A program made the translations under genes and the position numbers. Under the pieces are notes generated by a model that was given only the letters and a program-made list of their open reading frames with translations, was not told where the DNA came from and did not search any database. Shown in pieces: positions 29,176 through 36,410 of a DNA stretch of 36,410 bases. Numbering within the stretch: the stretch's first letter is position 1; each line of letters opens with the position of its first letter. Source of the stretch: a virus; IMG/VR virus record IMGVR_UViG_3300015360_000106, positions 1 to 36,410 of that record. The stretch is one strand, 5' to 3'.

Positions 29176-29432
29176 TATTACATCGAGGGATTCAAACCGT
29201 TCCAAAAAACCTAAGTAATTTGGTTTACTAGGACAAACTAAGTTTTCTGATATTTGGAAAACTTATTTTAATGTTTGCCTTGCGTGGCCTTGCGGCAAGG
29301 CTCCTATCCCTTATTCATAAGAACTCAGGGATTACTTATGTTTTAATTAAATTTAACCTTATTGGAATCAACAAAATGTTGTCTTGGTTAGTATTTCAAT
29401 CTAGGGAATGACCCATACCAACTAAATGTAAT
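29176..29432 (-). ncRNA. Candidate structured RNA with tRNA-like ends
   Basis: About 257 nt filling the gap between tRNA-Ser and tRNA-Leu. Ends pair as a 7-bp acceptor-like helix (29426-29432 with 29177-29183) plus an A at 29176. A T-loop-like GGTTTGAATCC lies just before the 3' end. Inside: 29415-29422 with 29387-29394 (8 bp), hairpin 29369-29381, 29331-29337 with 29213-29219 (7 bp), hairpins 29306-29332, 29287-29301 and 29240-29264. It could be an intron-bearing or decayed tRNA or a new tRNA-capped RNA. It lacks a recognisable tmRNA tag or G3-U70 pair. Confidence 0.5.
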
Positions 29433-29436
29433 ACAG

Positions 29437-29511
29437 TAGCATCGGTGGGACTCGAACCCACAAGCATCTCTCATTTTGAGTGAAAGTGGTCTGCCAATTG
29501 CCTACGATGCC
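29437..29511 (-). tRNA. tRNA-Leu (CAA), short variable arm
   Basis: 75 nt. Acceptor GGCATCG/CGATGCT with one G-U, A73. Anticodon arm TTTCA-CTCAAAA-TGAGA. Same D arm, 7-nt variable region and T arm as the Leu(CAG) gene at 23044. Confidence 0.82.
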
Positions 29512-29623
29512 AAAAATTGTACCATGTCAAAAGATTCGAACTTTTGAACTCAATATGCACCTGTGATTATATTGGATTCGAACCAATCATATTGAACTAT
29601 TATCCCAACGAAACACAATACAG
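29512..29623 (-). other. Two T-arm-like fragments between Leu tRNAs
   Basis: Two perfect T-arm units occur (ATTGG-TTCGAAT-CCAAT and CAAAAG-TTCGAAT-CTTTTG), but there are only about 35 nt upstream of the first. The upstream part forms TTGGG-ATAATAG-TTCAA. They may be decayed tRNAs or a D-armless mini-tRNA. Confidence 0.3.
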
Positions 29624-29698
29624 TAGCACGGGTGGGACTCGAACCCACAAGCATCTCAGATTCTAAGTCTAAGTGGTCTGCCAATTGCCTACCGTGCT
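29624..29698 (-). tRNA. tRNA-Leu (TAG), short variable arm, first of the array
   Basis: 75 nt. Acceptor AGCACGG/CCGTGCT perfect, A73. Anticodon arm TTAGA-CTTAGAA-TCTGA, 7-nt variable region, T arm GTGGG-TTCGAGT-CCCAC. A weak promoter-like TTGAAT-N18-TAAATT lies just upstream on the minus strand (about 29712-29741). Confidence 0.85.
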
Positions 29699-29785
29699 AT
29701 AAAATCTTCTTAAAATTTACTGAAATAATTCTACAAAATTCAACGAATTCTTCCTCCATCATAGTCGGGGCTTTATTTGGCAAAT

Positions 29786-29824
29786 AAAAAAGGTCGTATC
29801 CCGCTAAGGGATACGACCTTTTTT
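29786..29824. terminator. Strong bidirectional intrinsic terminator
   Basis: A perfect 17-bp stem, loop GCTAA, with A run on one side and T run on the other (29786-29802 with 29808-29824). It isolates the tRNA array from upstream minus-strand transcription. Confidence 0.95.
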
Positions 29825-29948
29825 ATTTTCGGTCAATCCAAAGCGATTGCTATTCCTCACCTGATAGGAGGGAATAATACAAACTCGACAGTGAACTAAA
29901 TAAGGATTGCATGATTTTTCTCTTTTTTTTTGTGTGAGCACTTTGCCC
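29825..29948 (-). ncRNA. Candidate small RNA or 20-residue peptide transcript
   Basis: A compact unit: promoter at 29957-29985, likely start near 29948, terminator at 29786-29824, total about 160 nt. It contains a 21-codon frame at 29850-29912 encoding MQSLFSSLSSLYYSLLSGEE behind an AGAGAAA ribosome-like site. It could be a regulatory RNA, a hydrophobic micropeptide, or both. Confidence 0.4.
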
Positions 29949-29956
29949 ACTTTTGT

Positions 29957-29985
29957 ATAGTAGTCATCTCGAAATATTTTTGCAA
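29957..29985 (-). promoter_or_regulatory. Sigma70-like promoter for the small transcript
   Basis: On the minus strand TTGCAA (29980-29985) and TACTAT (29957-29962) are spaced 17 bases. Confidence 0.5.
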
Positions 29986-30064
29986 GCTCCATTACAAAAA
30001 TTTTTCATCCATACCAATAAGACGCAAGGTAAATTAAAAGGTTCGCAGAATTTTTGTAAAAACA

Positions 30065-30101
30065 AAAATGTCAGACAGGTTTTTAGCCTGTCTGACATTT
30101 T
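30065..30101. terminator. Bidirectional terminator after the membrane protein gene
   Basis: A perfect 15-bp stem (30065-30079 with 30087-30101), with TTTTTGTTTTT following on the minus strand. A second hairpin (30146-30155 with 30159-30168) overlaps the gene's own stop codon. Confidence 0.92.
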
Positions 30102-30150
30102 GAACAAAGAAAATAGATTCAGATTCGTTTCAAGCGATTTTTGTAAGAGG

Positions 30151-30753
30151 CTATCCCGGATAGCCTCTAACTGTTGGTCGAGTGACAAATACAGACGTTC
30201 CACAAATTATTGCAGCGAATCCAAGTCCAATCATTCCCCAAGCAACAGGAATCGATACAATTGATTCCTCATTGATTGAAGATTTTTTTACAGGAATTGC
30301 AATCTCTTCGTATGGAACTTCGAGAACAGAATTGTCCAAAGAGACTGGAATTAATTTACCTTCTTCAAGTCGGAAGACCGTATCGCTGTTCATTTGCTTT
30401 GCAGAAACATCTCTACTTTCAGCGTAGCGGAGAACTTCTTTCACAAGTTCAGGATTGCTGTATTCCGTTTTCATGACTTTAACGAGGTCGTAGTTGCTGA
30501 ATCCTGTAGATTCTGCTTCATTTGTTGGTCGGCTTTTCAATTCACCGATTCCCAATCCTGTAGTTCCGAGTCCAGCAGCCAACAATATTGCTGATGTAAT
30601 CCCCAAGAAACTTGCACGTTTGGCAATGCCAACAACCATTGAGCAGGCGGCTTTTGCTGTTCTCCATCCAATCCATGTCGTTACAATTGCTCCAATTACT
30701 GTGAACACCTCTTTGGTTGCGTACTGGCTGAGGGTTTCTCCGATTTCATTCAT
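30151..30753 (-). CDS. Membrane protein of unknown function
   Basis: 200 residues. Hydrophobic segments at about 20-33, 46-72 ('ASFLGITSAILLAAGLGTTGLGIG') and 167-188 ('IPVAWGMIGLGFAAIICGTSVFV') flank a soluble region ('VKVMKTEYSNPELVKEVLRYAESRDVSAKQMNSD'). It probably has two or three membrane spans. Strong promoter, AGGAGC ribosome site and double terminator make it an independent, probably early-expressed gene. A role in host membrane takeover or superinfection exclusion is conjecture. Confidence 0.65.
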   Translation of the reverse strand: MNEIGETLSQYATKEVFTVIGAIVTTWIGWRTAKAACSMVVGIAKRASFLGITSAILLAAGLGTTGLGIGELKSRPTNEAESTGFSNYDLVKVMKTEYSNPELVKEVLRYAESRDVSAKQMNSDTVFRLEEGKLIPVSLDNSVLEVPYEEIAIPVKKSSINEESIVSIPVAWGMIGLGFAAIICGTSVFVTRPTVRGYPG

Positions 30754-30829
30754 GTGATGCTCCTAAAACTAGAGGATTTTTTGTCCTAAAAAATATTCGA
30801 CAGCTAACTTTCGCTGTCTGTGCTTTTCA

Positions 30830-30858
30830 ATCATAGCAGGTAAAAATAAATTTGCCAA
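30830..30858 (-). promoter_or_regulatory. Strong sigma70-like promoter
   Basis: On the minus strand TTGGCA (30853-30858) and TATGAT (30830-30835) are spaced exactly 17 bases. The leader to 30753 contains a GACAGC/GCTGTC hairpin near 30800-30819. Confidence 0.7.
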
Positions 30859-30910
30859 GAGTAGATTTGATTTCATCCCAATTTTTGTATTGAAAACTCT
30901 AAATAGATGT

Positions 30911-31324
30911 ATGCGATTTAGACACTTCATCTTATTAGAACAAGATCCAATGGGCGGCGGCGATCCAATGGCTGGTGGACCACCATCAATGGGAGGTCCA
31001 CAAATGGGCGGAGCACCACCAATGGGAGGTCCACCGGGAATGGACCCAATGGGAGGTCCACCAATGGGAGGTCCACCAATTGGAGGACCACCGGGCGGAG
31101 TGCCAACTCCACCAGAGCCACAGCCAGTTCCTCAACATGCTGATGTGTGGACTGTTTTAGACTCTCTTCTAAGCGGCAAGCCAATAGAACAAGAAGAGGA
31201 ATTGAAAAAATATCAATCTCAGAAGTCGCAACTTTCTTCTCAAAATTCTCCTCCATCACCGGGTGGACCTCCGGGAATGGGCGATCCAACGGGCGGAATG
31301 GGCGGACCAGCTTTGATGAGTTAG
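30911..31324 (+). CDS. Met-Gly-Pro-repeat protein with conserved N-terminus
   Basis: 137 residues from the ATG at 30911. 'MRFRHFILLEQDP' is followed by about 60 residues of MGGPP-type repeats, a short helical segment ('DVWTVLDSLLSGKPIEQEEELKKYQSQKSQ') and another Gly-Pro-rich end. The repeats are encoded by imperfect 12-15-base units over 30947-31108. Basic-hydrophobic N-terminus plus disordered tail suggests a core or scaffold-like virion part. Not recognised. The antisense strand has an equally long frame, a repeat artefact. Confidence 0.6.
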   Translation: MRFRHFILLEQDPMGGGDPMAGGPPSMGGPQMGGAPPMGGPPGMDPMGGPPMGGPPIGGPPGGVPTPPEPQPVPQHADVWTVLDSLLSGKPIEQEEELKKYQSQKSQLSSQNSPPSPGGPPGMGDPTGGMGGPALMS

Positions 31325-31411
31325 GCTTTACTTTAAGAAAGGTGTTCTGTTAGAATGCCTGAATGTTTAAGAAGGCTCGAATAGCTCTCAGCAATTGGAA
31401 AGAATTGAACA

Positions 31412-32500
31412 ATGAGTAAAGCATTGGTGTTTAGCGATTTGCATCTTCACGGCCATAAAGATCGCATTGAACGTCTTAAAGATTGTTTGGATGTTTTAGA
31501 ATGGGTATTTACAACTGCTGCTGAGCGTGATTGTAAATACATTTTCTTTCTTGGTGATTTATTTCACGAACGATCTTTTATTGATGTGCGAAATTATTTG
31601 CATACATTCGAAGTTTTTATGAGGCATATGTTAGACGATGCCTTTGATCGACAAATGTATTTGTTGGTCGGAAACCATGATATGTATCATAAAGAACGAT
31701 GGGATGTTAATTCCATCAAGCCATTATCAGCTATTCCAAACATTACAGTTATTCAAAGCCCTGTTTCTCTTAATATTGGTGGCAGAAAAATTGATTGGCT
31801 TCCTCATGCGGAAAATCCAATTGAGTCTCTGAATAAATTTAAAAAGAATGGGGCTGGAGACATTCTGTTTGGACACATGGCTGTTAGTGGTGCATCTACA
31901 AATACATTTTATGGAGTAAAATCAGATGTCATTGTTGAATACGACAATGAAATGGTTCGTGTAGACGCATCACTGTTTGATGATTGGGGCATGACGATGC
32001 TTGGGCATTATCATGAGGAACAAAAACTTTCACCAAAAGCAGAATATGTTGGTTCTCCATTACAATTATCATTTGGAGAAGCGTTCCAACAAAAACATAT
32101 AATTATCATCGATCTTGAAACGATGGAGAAAGAATATGTTATCAATGATTTTAGTCCAAAACATTTGATTGTTACAGAACAAGACATTGAAAATGAAGCT
32201 TATGATTTAACAGGGAAATTTGTAAGAATAGCTGTAGAGAACATGGGTAAGAAAGATCTTATCGATCTTCAAAGAAAAATCGCCCGAGAAAACAAGCCTC
32301 TTACGGTTGATCTTAAACAAACCGATAAAAAAATCGGAGAGCAAGACGCTACTGTGATTAAGGAAGCTAAATCAATCCTGACAGACACAAAGCAGATGTT
32401 GGATCAATACATCAAGGACAAAGGCGTTCCAGATGGTTTGGATGCTAAAAGATTACTCGCTGCTGGCGAAGAATGTTTGGCAGATATAATTTCTGCTTGA
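31412..32500 (+). CDS. Recombination endonuclease subunit, T4 gp47-like (SbcD/Mre11)
   Basis: 362 residues. Phosphodiesterase motifs in order: 'FSDLHLH' (7-13), 'FLGDLFHER' (46-54), 'LVGNHDMYH' (85-93), 'GDILFGHMA' and 'LGHYHEEQ' (about 150-205), which bind two metal ions. T4 gp47 is 339 residues and with gp46 processes DNA ends for recombination-dependent replication. The partner gene follows. The GGAAAG ribosome site lies 9 bases upstream. Confidence 0.92.
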   Translation: MSKALVFSDLHLHGHKDRIERLKDCLDVLEWVFTTAAERDCKYIFFLGDLFHERSFIDVRNYLHTFEVFMRHMLDDAFDRQMYLLVGNHDMYHKERWDVNSIKPLSAIPNITVIQSPVSLNIGGRKIDWLPHAENPIESLNKFKKNGAGDILFGHMAVSGASTNTFYGVKSDVIVEYDNEMVRVDASLFDDWGMTMLGHYHEEQKLSPKAEYVGSPLQLSFGEAFQQKHIIIIDLETMEKEYVINDFSPKHLIVTEQDIENEAYDLTGKFVRIAVENMGKKDLIDLQRKIARENKPLTVDLKQTDKKIGEQDATVIKEAKSILTDTKQMLDQYIKDKGVPDGLDAKRLLAAGEECLADIISA

Positions 32501-32509
32501 ATTTCAAAC

Positions 32510-32570
32510 GTCTTAAAGAAACTTTCTGTTCTTTAAGACATTTCATTTGTCACATCGAAAGCGATGTTTT
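32510..32570 (+). terminator. Two tandem hairpins between gp47- and gp46-like genes
   Basis: The first pairs 32510-32520 with 32529-32539 (11 bp, 8-base loop). The second pairs 32552-32557 with 32562-32567 (loop AAAG) and is followed by TTTT. They may attenuate transcription into the gp46-like gene or protect mRNA ends. Confidence 0.5.
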
Positions 32571-32599
32571 AAGATTGTGTTCTAAGAATTGGAGCTAGT

Positions 32600-34615
32600 A
32601 TGAGAAATTTGAATTTCCGTTCCGCATATGCAGAAAATATCCTGTGTTTTGGCCCAGAAGGAGTGAATTTTCATTTCACTGACTATGGTCAAGTTGTTCA
32701 AGTCAAGGGAATAAATCTTGATACTCCCGGAACCAAAGAAGATCCCGCTAGCAACGGTACGGGAAAAAGTTCTGTACAGGAGATTCTGTCCATTGGACTG
32801 TTTGGAAAAACAGTTAAAAGTCCGACCAAACTAAAAGGCGGACAGATTATTAATACAATGGCAGAAAAAGCTCACGTTGAAGTTCAGTGGGATGATTATC
32901 GAGTTGTTAGAAGCTTCAAACAAATGTCTTCTGGCAGCATTACAACTAAAATTCGAGTGTGGGAAAGTAAAGATCATATTTGGGATGAAAACTCTGAAGT
33001 CACTAAAGGCGGAAGGCCCGGAGAGACCCAAGATTGGATTCAAGAAAAACTTGGCTTGAATCATCATACATTTTGCAATATTGTAATTTTCGATGATTCA
33101 AGTTTTTATTCTTTTCTTGAATCAGATGCTGCTACAAAAAGACAATTTGTAGAAAACTTATTAGGACTTGATCAATACCGTAAGTATCATGAAAATGCTA
33201 AGTCATTGCTTAAGAGTCGTAAAAGTTCTGTAGAATCTTTGGGCAGTGAATATGATCTTTTGTGCGGTTCTGTTGAGTCTTGTGAACGCAGAATACAAAC
33301 TTTAGAACAGCAGCAGCATAGCTGGAAAAATTCAAAGAAAACTGCTTTCATGGATATGGTTGGTCGAATTAAAACAAAACAAACTTCATTAGAAACAACT
33401 GATACTGGCGAACAATTAGCAAATTGGCAAAAAGGTCAGGATAGAATTGTTGCTTTGACAGCTAAAATTGACGACAAAGAATCAAAACTCAAAAATGTTA
33501 AAGATGCGTTAAAAGTTGCTCGTGAAACTATGGAATCAGCTAGAGAACACAAAAACGCAATTACATCAGTAATTCAACAACACACACTTGCAATCAAAGC
33601 AGCAGAAATTGAATTAAGCAAGCAACTTAAGCAAATTGAAAAACTTGATAAGCTTGAAGATGGTGCTCAATGTCCAGTTTGCCTTGGAACTATTAAGAAA
33701 GATAGTTATGGCAAAGTTCTTAAACATAGTCATACCACTGCTGACGAACAACGTGTTGCTATTCGTAATGAAAATAATTCAATTGACAAACATTCAGAAG
33801 AACTTTCAAAAAAGACTCAAGCTGTTGCGTCAAGTCAAAAAGGCATTAGTGATGCTGAGGGAAGTGTCGCTATAATTGAAGGAGAGATTCGTGAATATAG
33901 AAAAGAAATATCTAAGCTATCTGCAATCAGCAAGCCAGAAGGAAGTTCAAGAGAACAAGTTTTAGAAGCAGAGATTGCTGAATTAAGGAAGCAGGCCAAA
34001 AATCTTAAGGAAGAATATGAAGGAAGTTCTCCTTATGCAGAGATTTTAGTTCAAGCACAGTCAGAATTGACTGAAACTAAAAATCAATCAGAAATAAAAG
34101 CTAATGAAATTTGTGTGGCCGAAGAGCGGCTTCCTTATTATCATTTTTGGGTTGAAGCGTTTGGCGATCGTGGAATTAGAAGATATGTGGTGGATGGAAT
34201 CATTCCTGCCCTTAATGCTCGTGTTGCTTATTGGTTGAACTATCTGATTGATAGCAAGATTGAACTAACATTTAATAACGAGCTTGATGAAAAGATCACT
34301 CGCAGCGGAAACCCTGCTTTTTATTACTCTATGTCAAATGGAGAAAGAAGAAGGATAAATTTGGCTGTATCACAGGCTTTTTCTTATGTTATGATGCTTA
34401 ACTCTGGGTGTTGTCCGAGTTTAGTATTTCTTGATGAAATTACAGGTGGAGGAATTGACAAAGCAGGCATTGTAGGTATTTACAACATGATATTTGAGCT
34501 TGCTAAAGAACGTCAGGTTTTTGTTACAACACATAATGAAAATCTATTGTCGATGTTACAAGGATGTGAGACTTTAACACTTAAAAAAGAAAATGATGTT
34601 ACTGTTCTTTCTTGA
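32600..34615 (+). CDS. Recombination endonuclease subunit, T4 gp46-like (SbcC/Rad50)
   Basis: 671 residues. Walker A 'NGTGKSS' (52-58), a long coiled coil (about 200-500) with zinc hook CPVC at about 358-361, ABC signature 'SNGERRR' (about 579-585), Walker B 'LVFLDEITGGGID' (about 606-618), and 'FVTTHNENLL' as switch region. This is a complete SMC-like ATPase, longer than T4 gp46 (560). It clamps DNA ends with the gp47-like nuclease. Confidence 0.93.
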   Translation: MRNLNFRSAYAENILCFGPEGVNFHFTDYGQVVQVKGINLDTPGTKEDPASNGTGKSSVQEILSIGLFGKTVKSPTKLKGGQIINTMAEKAHVEVQWDDYRVVRSFKQMSSGSITTKIRVWESKDHIWDENSEVTKGGRPGETQDWIQEKLGLNHHTFCNIVIFDDSSFYSFLESDAATKRQFVENLLGLDQYRKYHENAKSLLKSRKSSVESLGSEYDLLCGSVESCERRIQTLEQQQHSWKNSKKTAFMDMVGRIKTKQTSLETTDTGEQLANWQKGQDRIVALTAKIDDKESKLKNVKDALKVARETMESAREHKNAITSVIQQHTLAIKAAEIELSKQLKQIEKLDKLEDGAQCPVCLGTIKKDSYGKVLKHSHTTADEQRVAIRNENNSIDKHSEELSKKTQAVASSQKGISDAEGSVAIIEGEIREYRKEISKLSAISKPEGSSREQVLEAEIAELRKQAKNLKEEYEGSSPYAEILVQAQSELTETKNQSEIKANEICVAEERLPYYHFWVEAFGDRGIRRYVVDGIIPALNARVAYWLNYLIDSKIELTFNNELDEKITRSGNPAFYYSMSNGERRRINLAVSQAFSYVMMLNSGCCPSLVFLDEITGGGIDKAGIVGIYNMIFELAKERQVFVTTHNENLLSMLQGCETLTLKKENDVTVLS

Positions 34616-34721
34616 TAACCAAATCATTTCTTAATACAATTTTTTTAAAAATATATAGTTGGATTTTTTGCTGCTGTTAAGCTTAGCTACCTTCCACCTA
34701 TATTAAAGGAACAAACAAAAC

Positions 34722-36395
34722 ATGTCGGTTAAAGCACTACAAGATTATACGTTCGTCAGCAAATACGCTCGCTACTTGCCTGAACAAAAGAGAAGAGAAA
34801 CATGGGTAGAAGCAGTAGATCGAGTTCGTGATATGCACATCAGGCGATATCCTCAAATCAAGCAGGACATCACTTGGGCGTTTGAACAAGTTAAGCAACG
34901 CAAGGTTCTTGGCTCTCAGAGAGCTTTACAATTTGGCGGTCAACCAATCGAAAAGAAAAATGCAAGAATCTACAATTGTATAAGTTCGTATTGCGATAGG
35001 TTGAGATTCTTCCAAGAGTGCTTCTGGCTACTGTTGTGTGGTTGCGGGACTGGCTTCTCTGTACAGAAGCATCACATTGCAAAATTGCCAAATTTTAATT
35101 CTATTTTGCTGGAAAAGAAATTTCTAACAAAGAAAGTATATGTTATTCCAGACTCTATTGAAGGCTGGTCTGACTCTCTCGGAGTTTTATTAAGTGCATA
35201 TTTTGAAGATGGAGAGTTTTCAGAATACTATGGAACAGAAGTTATTTTTGATTGCAGTTTGATTCGTCAAGAAGGTGCTTTGTTGGGTTCATCATCTGGG
35301 AAAGCTCCGGGTCCAAAGCCATTGATGAGAGCACTGGAAAAGATTCGTAATATTCTTGACAAATGTGTTGCCGATGAACAGAAGTCACTTCGTCCAATTG
35401 ACGCATACGACATTATAATGCACGCATCTGATGCAGTTTTGTCTGGCGGAGTTAGACGATCAGCCACTATTTGCCTGTTCTCTCCAGACGATGAAGAAAT
35501 GGCTACTGCCAAAATTGGAAATTGGTTCATTGACAATCCTCAGCGTGGTCGATCAAACAATTCTGCTATTCTTTTACGTGGAAAAACCACTAAAGAACAG
35601 TTTGAAAAACTGATGGGATATGTTCGTGAATTTGGAGAACCCGGATTCGTTTGGTCAGATTCTTTAGAAATTCTTTTCAATCCTTGTGTTGAAATTTCGC
35701 TCTACGGATATGATATCGAAACTGGTTTGAGTGGATGGCAATGTTGCAATTTGTGTGAAATTAACGGGAAAAAATGTCATACTTTGGATGATTGGATTAT
35801 CGCCGCAAAAGCAGCGGCTATCATTGGAACATGTCAGGCTGGATATTCAGATTTAACATACCTTGGCCCTGTATCAAAGAAAATCATTGAACGAGAGGCA
35901 TTATTGGGGGTCAGCATTACAGGCGTGATGGACAACCCAGAAATTTTACTTGATCCTGAAAAACAACGATTTGTTGCTCAATTAGTTTTAGATGTTAATG
36001 AAGAATTCGCTGCTAAAATAGGGATAAACCCTGCTGCTCGTGCAACATGTTTGAAGCCTGCTGGATGTCTTGAATTCAACACAAAAATAAAAACATCTGA
36101 AGGCTCATTTACACTTTTGGAAATATTTGAAGACCAAGGATATTCGTTTGATGAAATTAAAAACATGAATAAAGAATGGCTGGAATTAAAAAAACCTCTT
36201 TTGATTTTAAACGAAAACAATGAAATAGAAAATGTTACAAGATTGTATGTAAATGGAGAAATTCAAACTTATGAAATACCATTGGATGATGGATCTGTTG
36301 TCAAATGCACACCTTGGCACAAGTTTAAATTAACTGATGAAACTTGGAAAAGAGCAGACGAACTAAGCGAAGGTGATGATATCCTCTCTTATTAG
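34722..36395 (+). CDS. nrdJ: Class II (B12) ribonucleotide reductase, N-terminal part with intein N-half
   Basis: 557 residues. Residues 1-448 match adenosylcobalamin-dependent ribonucleotide reductase: 'ARIYNCISSYC' (first redox Cys), 'GCGTGFSVQKHHI', 'SDAVLSGGVRRSATICLFSPDDEEM', 'GEPGFVW', 'NPCVEISLYG' (likely thiyl-radical Cys), 'GVSITGVMDNPEIL', ending at 'ARATCLKPAG'. At residue 449 the sequence switches to an intein N-terminus 'CLEFNTKIKTSEGSFTLLEIF', with block B 'DDGSVVKCTPWHKF'. It stops after 'WKRADELSEGDDILSY'. No homing endonuclease domain or C-terminal intein block follows before the stop, so protein splicing must occur in trans with a second gene. AAAGGAAC ribosome site. Confidence 0.9.
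   Translation: MSVKALQDYTFVSKYARYLPEQKRRETWVEAVDRVRDMHIRRYPQIKQDITWAFEQVKQRKVLGSQRALQFGGQPIEKKNARIYNCISSYCDRLRFFQECFWLLLCGCGTGFSVQKHHIAKLPNFNSILLEKKFLTKKVYVIPDSIEGWSDSLGVLLSAYFEDGEFSEYYGTEVIFDCSLIRQEGALLGSSSGKAPGPKPLMRALEKIRNILDKCVADEQKSLRPIDAYDIIMHASDAVLSGGVRRSATICLFSPDDEEMATAKIGNWFIDNPQRGRSNNSAILLRGKTTKEQFEKLMGYVREFGEPGFVWSDSLEILFNPCVEISLYGYDIETGLSGWQCCNLCEINGKKCHTLDDWIIAAKAAAIIGTCQAGYSDLTYLGPVSKKIIEREALLGVSITGVMDNPEILLDPEKQRFVAQLVLDVNEEFAAKIGINPAARATCLKPAGCLEFNTKIKTSEGSFTLLEIFEDQGYSFDEIKNMNKEWLELKKPLLILNENNEIENVTRLYVNGEIQTYEIPLDDGSVVKCTPWHKFKLTDETWKRADELSEGDDILSY
36066..36392 (+). other. N-terminal half of a probable split intein
   Basis: 109 residues from Cys449 of the reductase. It has the block A Cys1, block B TxxH ('TPWH'), and terminates at the point where known split inteins (gp41-1, NrdJ-1) are divided, with a closely similar ending (RADELxxxDxLxxx in NrdJ-1, from memory). 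The insertion lies in the conserved 'LKPxG(T/N)' active-site strand. Confidence 0.8.
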
Positions 36396-36410
36396 ATTTA
36401 TTTGAAAAAC

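Noticed and set aside
29176-29432. tmRNA gene
   Set aside because: The tRNA-like ends and internal helices invite it, but there is no G3-U70 pair, no TTCGACGG-type 5' motif and no tag frame ending in Ala-Leu-Ala-Ala-stop.
29804-29992. 62-residue minus-strand protein
   Set aside because: Its last codons run into the perfect terminator hairpin, it has no ribosome site, and it overlaps a better promoter-transcript model.
30927-31289. 120-residue minus-strand frame opposite the Met-Gly-Pro protein
   Set aside because: It is the antisense of a GC-rich repeat without a ribosome site; such repeats keep several frames open by composition.

Overview
The window looks like part of a large, AT-rich, contractile-tailed (T4-like) bacteriophage genome. 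The basis is a T4-type late module: a gp15-like sheath stabiliser, gp18-like sheath, gp19-like tube, gp26-like baseplate protein and gp55-like late sigma factor. It also carries a gp47/gp46 (SbcD/SbcC-type) nuclease pair and many translation-related genes. The content (EF-Tu-like protein, tRNA cluster, class II ribonucleotide reductase, AAA+ ATPase, glycosyltransferases) is typical of 'huge' phages. The EF-Tu carries a KGG-x-VRD insertion that I recall from Planctomycetota-type EF-Tu; this is only a weak hint about the host.

Layout. 1-6339 (+): sheath stabiliser, small protein, sheath, then four tail-tube paralogues, with two strong terminator hairpins. 6341-8438 (-): small acidic-tailed protein, Vsr-like homing endonuclease with zinc ribbons, gp55-like sigma. 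8534-9599 (+): small protein and GT2-like glycosyltransferase. 9596-11283 (-): five-gene operon of small proteins. 11339-15771 (+): baseplate gp26-like protein, small proteins, a broken nucleotidyltransferase, structural-type proteins. 15820-17832 (-): AAA+ ATPase and an internally deleted MBL-fold gene. 17920-20595 (+): RNA ligase-like protein, 2OG-Fe(II) oxygenase, glycosyltransferase-like protein. 20592-22925 (-): class II glutamine amidotransferase, Holliday-junction-resolvase-like nuclease, cupin-like protein, behind one good promoter.

23044-29698 (-) is a translation island. It has 13 readable tRNAs, all for Leu, Ser, Tyr or Phe. It also has an EF-Tu lacking its GTPase P-loop and abutted by an HNH fragment, a stand-alone S4-domain protein between two tRNA-Tyr genes, an intact HNH endonuclease, and many very small genes. 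Two intervals (23125-23333 and 29176-29432) hold nested perfect helices and look like unassigned structured RNAs. 29786-29985 (-) looks like an independent short transcription unit.

30151-30753 (-) is a membrane protein behind a strong promoter. 30911-36395 (+) holds a Met-Gly-Pro-rich protein, gp47- and gp46-like recombination proteins, and the N-terminal part of a class II (B12) ribonucleotide reductase. The reductase ends in what looks like the N-half of a naturally split intein; the second half should lie just beyond the window.

Several genes carry single-base lesions (nucleotidyltransferase at 12958, zinc ribbon at 26252) or deletions (MBL at 17457). Real decay and assembly error cannot be separated from sequence alone.
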